Of a stretch of DNA of 32,663 bases, positions 1 to 8,202 are shown one piece after another. Position numbers and translations under genes: made by a program. The stretch's first letter is position 1. Each line of letters begins with the position of its first letter. The notes under the pieces were generated by a model. That model was not told where the DNA came from and searched no databases. It saw nothing but the letters and a program-made list of their open reading frames with translations. The stretch covers positions 1-32,663 of the forward strand of contig CAGP01000103.1 of assembly GCA_000263275.1 (NCBI GenBank). Direction: 5' to 3'. This DNA is from Helicobacter bizzozeronii CCUG 35545 (GTDB lineage Bacteria; Campylobacterota; Campylobacteria; Campylobacterales; Helicobacteraceae).

Positions 1-7
1 CCAACCC

Positions 8-120
8 CAAGGGTATTACCCCTTGATTGCAACACAAATATTAGCACAGACATGCTTGTGCTAGCCTTATATCCTCATAGCTAAAGCTAGGGGCTTTACG
101 GCGTGGTTGGTAACTACCAC
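8..120 (-). mobile_element. IS200/IS605-type right-end hairpins, possible omega-RNA remnant
   Basis: Read on the minus strand, 93-73 forms an imperfect hairpin with CCCC, TAGC, a short loop, GCTA, an extra T and GAGG. This is the form of right-end hairpins in IS605/IS608-type elements, which carry an unpaired T and overlap the 3' end of the TnpB guide RNA. One stem pair is mismatched. A second hairpin (GTGGT/ACCAC) lies upstream at 120-103. Two more inverted repeats follow: TAGCACA/TGTGCTA at 42-63 and CAAGGG/CCCTTG at 8-25. No TnpA or TnpB coding sequence lies next to it in the window. I infer a degenerate solo element end. The match is from memory of the family, not from a search. Confidence 0.5.
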
Positions 121-191
121 CCATCTCCTTATGGAATAAATCTGCTTATTAATTTTATCTTCAATCACATAAACGCAAAATGGGAATCAGT

Positions 192-210
192 GATAACGAT
201 TCGCATTGAG
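192..210 (+). promoter_or_regulatory. Fur-box-like sequence upstream of small gene
   Basis: The 19 bases starting GATAACGAT and containing CATT match the classical GATAATGATAATCATTATC Fur consensus at 12 of 19 positions. The site sits 20 bases before the start of the small gene at 231, where a repressor could block transcription. Helicobacter Fur accepts looser AT-rich sites, so this is only suggestive. Confidence 0.3.
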
Positions 211-230
211 ATTATAAAAGGATTTGAGCA

Positions 231-464
231 TTGATACAAAATCACCCAACTAACGAAACTGGTGTAAAAGATTCTCCAAACTTGGAACAAGACCCACAAA
301 ATGGGACTCTCCAAGAACTCGCTTCATTTCACGAAGAATTATCTTCTCAAATAGAAACATTCCATGGTATTGCCGCCCAAAATTCTCACTGCTATGCATG
401 TGGGATGTCCCGTAGCGTTTTGCTATCAGGGAAATGCATACACTGCGAAAAATTCATTAAATAG
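231..464 (+). CDS. small hypothetical protein with C-terminal CxxC...CxxC zinc-ribbon-like motif
   Basis: I do not recognise this 77-residue protein. The start is TTG at 231, chosen because AAGGA at 218-222 lies 8 bases upstream. The first half is polar and acidic, followed by a probable amphipathic helix (about residues 27-50). The C-terminus contains CYACG at about residues 54-58 and CIHC at about 69-72, which could bind one metal ion. There is no signal peptide or membrane segment. A Fur-box-like sequence lies just upstream, so iron or metal control is possible but unproven. It stands alone between an IS-end remnant and the peptide transporter genes. The metal-binding idea rests only on cysteine spacing. 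Confidence 0.55.
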   Translation: MIQNHPTNETGVKDSPNLEQDPQNGTLQELASFHEELSSQIETFHGIAAQNSHCYACGMSRSVLLSGKCIHCEKFIK

Positions 465-585
465 TGCATTTGCCGCACCGCAAATCCCCTAAATGCAACA
501 CACATATTTAACCCCCACTCACTAAGCCTTTTATGCGCTTTTTGCTGTAAAATACCCCTTTATTTTCAAGTATCAAGGATTGCCA

Positions 586-1602
586 TTGGATTTGCAAACA
601 AGGCGTTGGCAGGCGTTTAGGGCAAACAAGCGGGCGTTTTGGGCGTTGGTGGTGTTTGTGGTGTTGTTTGTGCTCTCTTTGGGGGCGGAGCTTTGGGTCA
701 ATGATAAACCCCTTTTTATCTATAAAGACCATAGGGCATATTTCCCCATTTTTAAAGATTACCCTGAGAGCACCTTTGGGGGGGATTTTTACACCAGCAC
801 CGATTATAGCGACCCCTATGTCAAAGATCATTTACTCAAAAATGCCTTTGTGATCCACCCCTTGATCCCCTACTCTTATGACACGATCATTATGGACTTA
901 CAACAGCCCGCCCCCACACCCCCCAGCCTCAAACACTGGCTGGGCACAGACGATCAAGCTAGAGATGTGCTAGCCCGATTGGTCTATGGCTATCGCATTT
1001 CCATTTTATTTGGTTTGGTGCTGAGTTTGGGTAGCGTGGTGTTGGGCGTGGTGATTGGGGCGTTTCAAGGCTATTATGGCGGGCTATTAGACTTGCTCGG
1101 GCAACGCTTCATTGAGATTTGGAGCGGGATTCCCACTTTGTTTTTGCTCATTATTCTATCTAGTATTTTTACCCCTAACTTTTGGTGGCTTTTGCTGTTG
1201 GTGTTAGCTTTTAGCTGGATGGGGCTAGCCCAAGTGGTTAGAACCGAGTTTTTAAGAGGGCGTAACATGGACTATGTCAAGGCTTCCTATGCGCTGGGGG
1301 TGAGCGATGTGCGGGTGATTTTTTATCATATTTTGCCTAATGCGATGGTGGCGACCATCACTTACATCCCCTTTATCATGGCTGGGAGCATTGGGGCGTT
1401 GGTGAGTTTGGATTTTTTTGGGTTTTTGGCATGCCCGTAGGGAGTGCGAGTTTAGGGGAGCTACTCAATCAAGGCAAAAACAACCTCTATGCCCCACATT
1501 TAGCCTTAGTGGGCTTTTTTGCCATTGCATTATTGCTTTCTATTTTAGTTTTTTATCGGGGAGGGGGTCAGAGATGCCTTCAGTGCGACAAACTTCAAAT
1601 AA
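586..1602 (+). CDS. oppC: oligopeptide ABC transporter permease OppC/YejE type (three frameshifts)
   Basis: Inner-membrane permease subunit of a peptide importer. An N-terminal membrane segment (about residues 12-32) is followed by a periplasmic insert, a GTDDQARDVLARL segment and the multi-helix permease domain with the cytoplasmic EAA-like loop around DYVKASYALGVSD. TTG at 586 is preferred over TTG at 580 because AAGGA ends at 579, six bases away. The written frame stops at 1440. Removing one T from the T7 at 1413-1419 and one from the T5 at 1423-1427 restores the family sequence LDFLGFGMPVGSASLGEL. Removing one T from the T6 near 1549-1554 gives the ending FIGEGVRDAF and TAA at 1600-1602, 337 residues in all. 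The gene overlaps the partner ATPase. I read the shifts as base-calling errors. Confidence 0.85.
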
Positions 1603-3142
1603 GCTTTTGAGTATCCAAGGGTTGCAAGCCCAAATCGGGCAAGATTTTTATTTAAGAGGCATTAACCTAGAGGTTGGCAGGGGGCAAAGGGTGGGTTTGG
1701 TGGGTGAGAGTGGGAGTGGCAAGAGCTCGCTAGCCTTATTGATCTTGCAATTAGTGCCCTTTGTGCGCGCCCTGAAAGGGGAAATTCTCTTTGAGGGGAG
1801 CAATCTACTTGCCCTCAAACCCCATGCGATCAAAGCCCTAAGGGGCGTGCAAATCAGTTATATCGCTCAAGAGCCCCTAAGCGCGCTCAACCCCTTGCAT
1901 CAGATTAAAAAGCAAATCTTAGAGGCTTTGTATCTGCATGCCAAGCCCACCAAGCAAGAGGCGCAAGCAAGATTAGAGGCAGTGATGGCACAAGTGGGCT
2001 TGTCTATGGACTTATGCCAAAGATACCCCTATGAACTCAGCGGGGGGCAGAATCAAAGGGTGGCTTTAGCAATGGCACTCATTAACCGCCCCAAACTCTT
2101 AATTTGTGATGAACCCACCACCGCCCTAGATGCCCAAATCCAACAACAAATCTTGGATTTGCTGGTCAGTTTGAGCGTGCAAAATGACATGGCAATCTTG
2201 CTCATCAGCCACGATCTGGGTGCCATTAGGCATGTTGCCCAGCATGTCTATGTCTTGCAAGAAGGGCGTATTTGCGAACAAGCCAGCACGCCCCAACTCT
2301 TTAATGCCCCCAAGCACCCCTATACCCAAATGCTTTTGCAAGCCCGCCACTTGAGCAAGAAAGCCAGCACGCCCCAGCCCCAAGAAGTCATGAGTGTCAA
2401 GGATTTTGGGGTGCGCTATGTTAAAAAGAAATTTTGGGGCAAAAATAGCTATTTGCAAGCCATCCAAGGCGTGGGCTTTGCCTTGCATGCTAAGGAAACT
2501 TTGGGCGTGATTGGGGAATCTGGCAGTGGCAAGAGTTCTTTAGCCATGGGGTTGTTAAAATTAGCCCCCATACAAGGGCAACAAATTTTATTGCAACAAA
2601 GCGTGCAAGATTTAACCCCCAAAGCCTTTAAGCCCTTTAGAAAATCCTTGCAAATGGTGTTTCAAAACCCCTTTGCTTCGCTCAACCCCCGTTGGAGTAT
2701 CCAAGAGATTTTACTAGAAGCCTTTTATGGGGCTAAAATTAAGGCAAGTCCAGATCAAGTGCGTGCCAGCTTAGAGGCGGTGGGGCTAGAGCCCAAGTTT
2801 TTAGATTATTACCCTTTTGAGTTAAGCGGGGGGCAACGCCAAAGAGTTGCCATTGCGCGCGCCATTCTCTCCCACCCCCAAGTGGTGGTGATGGACGAGC
2901 CCACTTCAGCACTGGATAAGAGCATGCAAAAGATCGTGTTGGATTTGCTCTTAGAATTGCAAGAAAAACGCAATCTAAGCTATGTTTTTATCAGCCACGA
3001 TTTAGCCGTGATTGAGTGCATGTGCGATAGCGTGCTGGTGGTGCAAAAAGGGCAAGTGGTGGAGAGCGGATCGCTTGATCAAGTCTTTAGCCACCCCAAG
3101 CACCCCTACACCCAGCAACTCCTAGCCACGCGTTTAACTTGA
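1574..3142 (+). CDS. oppD: oligopeptide ABC transporter ATP-binding protein, fused two-domain OppD/YejF type
   Basis: Cytoplasmic ATPase that powers peptide uptake with the OppC-type permease. One polypeptide carries two complete nucleotide-binding domains. The first has Walker A GESGSGKSS near residues 44-52, signature LSGGQNQR and Walker B LLICDEPTTALD. The second has GESGSGKSS near residue 314, LSGGQRQR and VVVMDEPTSALD. Each domain ends with the HPYTQ motif typical of oligopeptide/dipeptide ATPases. ATG at 1574 is used (522 residues) because GGGGAGG lies about 9 bases upstream and the 29-base overlap with oppC suggests coupled translation. TTG at 1607 is the alternative and lacks a ribosome site. 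No frameshift is seen. The binding protein and other permease are not in the window. Confidence 0.9.
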   Translation: MPSVRQTSNKLLSIQGLQAQIGQDFYLRGINLEVGRGQRVGLVGESGSGKSSLALLILQLVPFVRALKGEILFEGSNLLALKPHAIKALRGVQISYIAQEPLSALNPLHQIKKQILEALYLHAKPTKQEAQARLEAVMAQVGLSMDLCQRYPYELSGGQNQRVALAMALINRPKLLICDEPTTALDAQIQQQILDLLVSLSVQNDMAILLISHDLGAIRHVAQHVYVLQEGRICEQASTPQLFNAPKHPYTQMLLQARHLSKKASTPQPQEVMSVKDFGVRYVKKKFWGKNSYLQAIQGVGFALHAKETLGVIGESGSGKSSLAMGLLKLAPIQGQQILLQQSVQDLTPKAFKPFRKSLQMVFQNPFASLNPRWSIQEILLEAFYGAKIKASPDQVRASLEAVGLEPKFLDYYPFELSGGQRQRVAIARAILSHPQVVVMDEPTSALDKSMQKIVLDLLLELQEKRNLSYVFISHDLAVIECMCDSVLVVQKGQVVESGSLDQVFSHPKHPYTQQLLATRLT

Positions 3143-3167
3143 CTTATTAGATAAATATTGCTAGAAT
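3139..3167 (+). promoter_or_regulatory. promoter for tRNA-Gly, -35 TTGACT and extended -10 TGCTAGAAT
   Basis: TTGACT at 3139-3144 and TAGAAT at 3162-3167 are 17 bases apart, with TG one base before the -10. This is a good housekeeping sigma promoter. It overlaps the oppD stop codon and points at the tRNA starting at 3180. Confidence 0.7.
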
Positions 3168-3179
3168 CAAGGTTTTTAT

Positions 3180-3254
3180 GCGGGAATAGCTCAGTGGTAG
3201 AGCACGACCTTGCCAAGGTCGGGGCCGCGGGTTCGATCCCCGTTTCCCGCTCCA
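3180..3254 (+). tRNA. tRNA-Gly (anticodon GCC)
   Basis: Complete cloverleaf: acceptor GCGGGAA pairs with TTCCCGC, the anticodon loop CTTGCCAAG carries GCC, the T-loop is GGTTCGATCC, and CCA is encoded. It lies just upstream of the TRL-like lipoprotein gene. Confidence 0.97.
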
Positions 3255-3282
3255 TCTTTTAAAATAAACACAAAGGTTTTTG

Positions 3283-3598
3283 ATGTTACACAGACTTAAG
3301 GTTGCTAGTGTGTGTGTGTGTGTGTGTTGGCATTTTGATTAGCGGTTGTGCTTCGCCTTTGCCTGTGGGTGCTTTTTTTACGGGTGTCAAGCTCCCCGTT
3401 TCGGGTAATGGCGATCCCGGGTCAAAAACCGGTGAGGCTAGCTGTAATAGCATTCTTGGCATTGTAGCTTGGGGTGATTGTTCCGTAGAAGCAGCTACTA
3501 AGGCTGGAGACATCAAAACCATTAAATCTGTGGATCGTAAAGTAACCAACATTGTTGGTGTTTATGGACACTATACAACTATTGTTAGGGGAGACTAA
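3283..3598 (+). CDS. TRL-like lipoprotein, out of frame at a (GT)10 repeat
   Basis: The product resembles the TRL (tRNA-associated locus) family of small secreted proteins. The key stretch is GCASPLPVGAFFTGVKLPV, followed by SCNSILGIVAWGDCSVEAA. It lies between tRNA genes, as the family name implies. ATG at 3283 has AAAGG six bases upstream and encodes a positively charged start (MLHRLKVAS). The next codons are a GT repeat of ten units (3308-3327), then VGILISGC, a lipobox whose Cys would be acylated. As written, the ATG frame runs to a stop just after the repeat, and the body is in another frame, reachable from a weak TTG at 3302. Eight or eleven GT units would join ATG to the body. This looks like phase variation, now OFF. 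The biochemical role of TRL proteins is unknown. Confidence 0.75.
3308..3327 (+). repeat. (GT)10 dinucleotide repeat in signal-peptide codons
   Basis: Ten uninterrupted GT units sit inside the signal-peptide codons of the TRL-like lipoprotein gene. Each unit gained or lost changes frame by two bases, so expression from ATG 3283 would switch with repeat number. Confidence 0.9.
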
Positions 3599-3672
3599 CT
3601 GCAGGTTAGTTCTAAACTAGCCTTTGGTAGTTCTCTAACAGAGATTTTACCCTAAGTGAGAGCTTGGGGTGT

Positions 3673-3759
3673 GCCCAGGTGGTGGAATAGGTAGACACAA
3701 GGGACTTAAAATCCCTCGGTAGCAATACCGTGCCGGTTCAAGTCCGGCTTTGGGCACCA
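3673..3759 (+). tRNA. tRNA-Leu (anticodon TAA)
   Basis: Class II tRNA with long variable arm. Anticodon stem GGGA/TCCC encloses CTTAAAA, giving TAA. The T-loop is GGTTCAAGTCC, and CCA is encoded at 3757-3759. It is the first of three tandem tRNAs (Leu, Cys, Ser). Confidence 0.96.
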
Positions 3760-3760
3760 T

Positions 3761-3835
3761 GGCGACGTAGCCAAGTGGTAAGGCATGGGTCTGCAAAACC
3801 TTGATTCCCCGGTTCAAATCCGGGCGTCGCCTCCA
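3761..3835 (+). tRNA. tRNA-Cys (anticodon GCA)
   Basis: Acceptor GGCGACG pairs with CGTCGCC, the anticodon loop CTGCAAA gives GCA, the T-loop is GGTTCAAATCC, and CCA is encoded. One base separates it from the preceding tRNA-Leu. Confidence 0.97.
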
Positions 3836-3852
3836 TTTTTAAACTTTCACAA

Positions 3853-3940
3853 CGGGAGATGGCTGAGTGGTTGAAAGCGGCGGTCTTGAAAACCGTTGAG
3901 GCTAACACCTCCGGGGGTTCGAATCCCTCTCTCCCGGCCA
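3853..3940 (+). tRNA. tRNA-Ser (anticodon TGA)
   Basis: Class II tRNA with long variable arm. Acceptor CGGGAGA pairs with TCTCCCG, anticodon stem CGGT/ACCG encloses CTTGAAA (TGA), and CCA is encoded at 3938-3940. It ends 19 bases before the antiporter start. Confidence 0.96.
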
Positions 3941-3959
3941 GCTCATCTTAAGGACTCCC

Positions 3960-5466
3960 TTGGGTCATTCCCTCATAAGCTTGCTTGTCCCGGTTTTTGT
4001 CATTGTCATGGTTATTTTCACTAAAAGAGTCGCTCTTGCGCTTTTAAGCGGGATTGTTTTAGGTTCTTTGATCATGACAGAAGGGCATTTATCCGAAGTG
4101 TTGATCTACATCTACCATAAAATCAGCGCGGTTTTTTATCGGGTGGATGAAAATGGGATACAGATTAATTCTAGCAGCGTCTATGTCTTTTTGTTCTTGA
4201 TTATCTTGGGCATTTTAAGCCAAATCATTGCCGCTTGTGGGGCGATCAATTCCTTTGTGCTGTGGGCTAAAAAATATGTCAAAAGCCCACGCCAATCAGA
4301 GGGCATTGCGCTCTTAGCCGGGATTGTGATTTTCATTGATGACTATTTTAACGCCCTCATTGTGGGGCAAATTAGCAAATCGCTTAACGACTCGCACAAA
4401 AGCAGCCGTGAGAGGCTAGCCTATATTATCGACTCCACCTCCGCCCCGGTGTGTTTGCTCGTGCCTATCTCTAGCTGGGGGGCTTATATTGTGGGGGTGA
4501 TGCAAAATGAGGGCTCGCCCTTGCTTAAAGATAGTTTTGCACTGCTTTTAGAGAGCATGGGGAGCAATTATTATGCATGGTTTGCACTGGTGGCGGTGTT
4601 CTTAGCTATTGTGTGGCAAATCAATTTGCCCGCCATGCAAAAATACCGCAATGTGGGTGTGCAGGATTTGCAAATCTCTCTGGATGATCGCCCCCGTGCG
4701 CCCATTTCTATTTTGATTGTGAGCATCGCCTCTTTGATTGTGGGCATTACTGGGCTTATTCTTTATACCGGCTATAGTGCCAGCCACTCCACCCACTGGC
4801 TAGAGATTTTCAAGCACACCAATACCGCCTTTGCCCTCTTTTTTGGGGGGCTTTTGGCTCTTTTTTTAACCACCGCTCTAGCCTATGCCTATTTGCCTAA
4901 AAAATCCCTCTTTTCTCTTGGATTCAAGGGCTTTAAAAAGCATGGCAGGGGCGATCTGGGTGCTTATCTTGGCTTGGTCGATAGGTCCCATGATTCGTGA
5001 TGATTTGCAAACCGGGATTTATTTAGCCAACTTGATCCAACACTTTCAAGGCGTGGTGGTGCTAACCCCTTTGCTTTTATTCCTCATCTCTGGTTTTATT
5101 GCTTTCACCACAGGCACTAGCTGGGGCGCATTTGCGATCATGTTGCCCATAGGGGCGGGCATGGTCGGTGTCATGGGTGGGGATATTGTGTTGGTGATCT
5201 CAGCTATTCTCTCAGGGGCAGTTTATGGGGATCATGCTAGCCCCATCTCGGATACCACGATTTTATCGGCCACAGGGGCGGGTTGCTCCGTGCAAAGCCA
5301 TTTTATAACCCAACTGCCCTATGCCACTATCACCGCTTTTTGTGCATTGGTGGCATTCCTGGGGGCGAGTTTGTTTTCTAAGGCTGTGGGTTTTGTGGTG
5401 GGGCTAGCTTTGCTTGTGGGGACTTTCTACATTTTAAAAGAAGTGTTCAAACGCCCTAGTGCGTGA
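3960..5466 (+). CDS. NhaC-type Na+/H+ antiporter family membrane protein (one frameshift)
   Basis: Multi-spanning inner-membrane protein of the Na_H_antiporter (NhaC/YuiF-like) family, which exchanges cations or organic substrates for protons. Conserved stretches include the intramembrane FIDDYFNALIVGQ, the loop SRERLAYIIDSTSAPVCLLVP, and near the C-terminus TTGTSWGAFAIMLPIGAG and YGDHASPISDTTILS. TTG at 3960 is the start, with AAGGA at 3950-3954. The written frame breaks at A5, 4935-4939. Removing one A joins FKGFK to SMAGAIWVLILAW and gives 501 residues ending at 5466. The 3' end overlaps the convergent ansB stop by 11 bases. Substrate cannot be told from sequence alone. The frameshift is probably a sequencing error. 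Confidence 0.85.
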
Positions 5467-6493
5467 AAAAATATTCTTGAATTTTCTTAGGATCGTGGGT
5501 TTGGCTCAAGGCCAGCATGAGCAAGACCCGGGCTTTGGGCGCATTGAGATCATCCCCGCTTAAAAAGCCGTATTTTTTATCATCCACTTCACCCGGCACG
5601 CTGATCATCCCGCTAGGCACACGGCTAGAGCGCACAACCACAACCCCCTTTTGCACCGCCAAGCTCAAGGCTTTGAGCACGGAGGGGTAGAGATTGCCAT
5701 TGCCCATACCTGCATAGATAATCCCTTGACTACCATGTTGGATCAAATCCTGCACCAAATCGGGGTGATCATTGGGGTGGGCATAGAGAATATCCACGCG
5801 TGGCAAGCTTCGGATTTTATCAATATCAAAGGCACTTTGTAGGGTGTGGCGGCGTAAAGACTGCATGTAAAAATGCACCTGCCCATAGAGCACCATCCCG
5901 ATTTTACCTGTATTGGGCGATTGGAAGGCATCGGTGTTCGTGGTGTTCATTTTGCTCACCTCTCTAGCGGCATGGATGGCATCATCCATCACCACCAAAA
6001 CGCCCTTACCCCTAGCTTGGGGGCTCATAGCAACATGGATGGCATTGTATAAATTAAGAGGGCCATCCGCACTCAGAGAGCTGGCATTGCGCATCGCCCC
6101 CACTAGCACAATGGGCTTGTTGCTTTTGATCAGCAAATCCAAAAAATACGCGCTCTCCTCTAGGGTGTCCGTGCCATGGGTTATCACAATCCCATCCACA
6201 TCGGATCGTTTGAGCAAAGCGCTCACACGGCGCGCCAGCTTAAGCCAAGTGGCGTTGTCCATCTCTTGCGAGCCGATATTGCTGATCTGCTCCCCTTTTA
6301 AATGGACCTCATCTTTGAGCTGGGGGATTGTCTGTATCAACGCCTCCACGCCCAACTGCCCGGGTTTATAAGCACCGCTTAAGGCACTCTTAGAACTCCC
6401 AGCAATCGTGCCCCCTGTTGCTAAAATATAAATGGTGGGCTTGGCAACCAACAATCCAGCTAAAAACACCCACACAAGCCATATTCTGCACAT
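5456..6493 (-). CDS. ansB: periplasmic L-asparaginase (type II)
   Basis: Hydrolyses asparagine (and some glutamine) to aspartate and ammonia, in Helicobacter in the periplasm. The 345-residue protein starts with a signal-peptide-like hydrophobic segment (WLVWVFLAGLLVAKP). It carries both catalytic threonine signatures: ATGGTIAG with the nucleophile near residue 29, and ITHGTDTLEE at about 105-113. The start ATG at 6493 has AAGGAG about 6 bases upstream. It is the last gene of the leftward gltX-to-ansB run, 16 bases after murA. No frameshift is seen. Ammonia from asparagine may add to acid resistance and nitrogen supply, as known for gastric Helicobacter; that role is inference here. Confidence 0.93.
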   Translation of the reverse strand: MCRIWLVWVFLAGLLVAKPTIYILATGGTIAGSSKSALSGAYKPGQLGVEALIQTIPQLKDEVHLKGEQISNIGSQEMDNATWLKLARRVSALLKRSDVDGIVITHGTDTLEESAYFLDLLIKSNKPIVLVGAMRNASSLSADGPLNLYNAIHVAMSPQARGKGVLVVMDDAIHAAREVSKMNTTNTDAFQSPNTGKIGMVLYGQVHFYMQSLRRHTLQSAFDIDKIRSLPRVDILYAHPNDHPDLVQDLIQHGSQGIIYAGMGNGNLYPSVLKALSLAVQKGVVVVRSSRVPSGMISVPGEVDDKKYGFLSGDDLNAPKARVLLMLALSQTHDPKKIQEYFFTH

Positions 6494-6509
6494 ACAAGCT
6501 CCTTAAATC

Positions 6510-7791
6510 TCATTTCTCTTTTAAGCGTTTGATTTTGGCCCCCAAGGCGTTCATCTTGAGCTCCAAACTCTCATACCCGCGATCCAAGTGGTAAATGCGG
6601 TGCACCCGACTTTTGCCCTTAGCCACCAAAGCGGCTAAGATGAGGGCTGAGGAAGCCCTTAAATCTGTGGCCATCACATCTGCCCCCATTAGGGCACAAC
6701 CCCCATTGATCTTGGCCAGTGCCCCTTTTAAGCTAATATCAGCCCCCATGCGTTGCAATTCGCTCACATGCATAAACCGATTTTCAAATAGACGCTCTTC
6801 AATGAGGCTATTCCCCTCACACTGGGTCGCTAATGCCATGAATTGGGCTTGCAAATCAGTAGGGAAACCCGGGTATTCGGTGGTGATGATCTCAAAGCCC
6901 TTGCGGGTGCGCGCTTTGTGGATGGTGAGCGTGTCTTCTGCAATGTCGATCTTAAAGCCAATTTCGTTTAACTTGCTTAAAAATTGCCTCCAAGTGGTGG
7001 GCGTTGGTGTTGCTTAGAGTGAGTGTGGAGTTGGTGATCGCTGCTGCGCATAAATAAGTCCCGCATTCGATGCGATCGGGAATGATGTGGATGGGTTTAA
7101 AGTGCAGGGCTTGCCCTTGCGTGCCTTGGATGCATAATTCAGAACTGCCCACCCCGCTAATCTCCACCCCAGCACTTTGCAAAAAGTGGCATAACTGCAC
7201 CACTTCGGGTTCTTTAGCCGCATTGATGATCTTGGTTTTCCCCTTTGCCAAGCTAGCGGCCATGAGGATATTCTCCGTGCCCGTAACGGTGATCTTGTCT
7301 AAAATAATATCACAGCCCTTGAGTCCATGTTTGGCTTTGGCGATGATATAGCCCTTTTCAATGTGGATGTGCGCCCCCATTTTTTCTAAGGCTTTTAGGT
7401 GCAAATCCACGGGTCTAGCCCCAATGGCGCACCCCCCGGGCAAACTCACCGCACACGAGCCAAAGCGTGCTAATAGCGGTCCTAGCACCAAAATGGAGGC
7501 ACGCATTTTACGCACAATGTCATAAGGGGCGGTGCAACGCTCTGTGCTGCAATTTAAACTTGTGGTGCGGATTTCAAGGCTGTTAGGTGTGTGCCATTGG
7601 GTTTGCACCCCCAAATGTTCTAAAAGCTCAACCAACGCACGCACATCAGCCACAGCGGGCAAACCGCTGATCGCCACGCTCTCTTGTTCTAAAAGTGTGC
7701 TAGCCAAAATGGGCAAAGCAGCATTTTTAGCCCCCGAGATAGGCACGCTCCCTTTTAAAGGCTCTTGTCCTTTGATCTCTAAGTAGTCCAA
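6510..7791 (-). CDS. murA: UDP-N-acetylglucosamine 1-carboxyvinyltransferase MurA (one frameshift)
   Basis: Cytoplasmic enzyme that transfers enolpyruvate from PEP to UDP-GlcNAc, the first committed step of peptidoglycan synthesis. Seen features: the substrate-site KN in [11 protein letters not shown] (residues 22-23), the active-site Cys121 in [16 protein letters not shown] (the residue attacked by fosfomycin), and the ending around [17 protein letters not shown] and [18 protein letters not shown]. The frame breaks at A5 on the plus strand, 6979-6983. Deleting one base joins HHLEAI to [18 protein letters not shown] and gives 426 residues, normal for the family. MurA is essential, so a sequencing error is likely. 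It follows the small membrane protein gene by 9 bases. Confidence 0.92.
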
Positions 7792-7800
7792 ATCATTCCT

Positions 7801-8200
7801 TTAGTCTTTCTTCTTGTATTTGAGGGCTAGCCCAATGGTGTTGGCGATGGCTTTTTGGAGTTTGGGATTCACATCTTCTAAGTCCTGCCCGAATTTGATG
7901 CTCGAATCTAGATCCAAAAAACTCCGATTCGGCTAATTTCCCCACAAACTCCAGCCAATCGCCCTCTTTGGTGCCCTTGGGTAAAACTTGGTAATAGCGG
8001 ATAAAATCCTGAAAAATGGCATCGTAACTTTCTTTGTCTTGAATATTTCTAAAGGCTTGGTCTAGTTCTTTTAGCGTGGGGATTTTAGGGGGTGGGGGTG
8101 GGGGTTTGAGGTGGGCATAGACAAAGCCAATAATCAAAACAGGGAAGGCGAGCAGAAAACCAGCCACCCAATAAAAACCATAAAACCACAGATCATACAT
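7801..8200 (-). CDS. small conserved membrane-anchored hypothetical protein (one frameshift)
   Basis: Unknown function; the position between galU and murA matches an uncharacterised gene in H. pylori. The corrected product is 132 residues: a single N-terminal membrane segment (about residues 4-27, WFYGFYWVAGFLLAFPVLII), a run of six prolines (KPPPPPP), then a soluble helical domain. The written frame reads through A6 at 7916-7921 on the plus strand into a basic, low-complexity tail. Removing one base gives the acidic FLDLDSSIKFGQDLEDVNP and a lysine-rich end with TAA at 7801-7803, which looks more natural. It starts two bases after galU and is probably co-translated with it. A cell-envelope link is only inferred from its neighbours. 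Confidence 0.7.
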
Positions 8201-8202
8201 GG

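Noticed and set aside
508-831. 107-codon minus-strand frame overlapping the oppC start
   Set aside because: Antisense to the oppC coding region with no ribosome site or recognisable domain.
5913-6371. 152-codon plus-strand frame inside ansB
   Set aside because: Opposite a complete asparaginase gene with all motifs, with no family resemblance or ribosome site.
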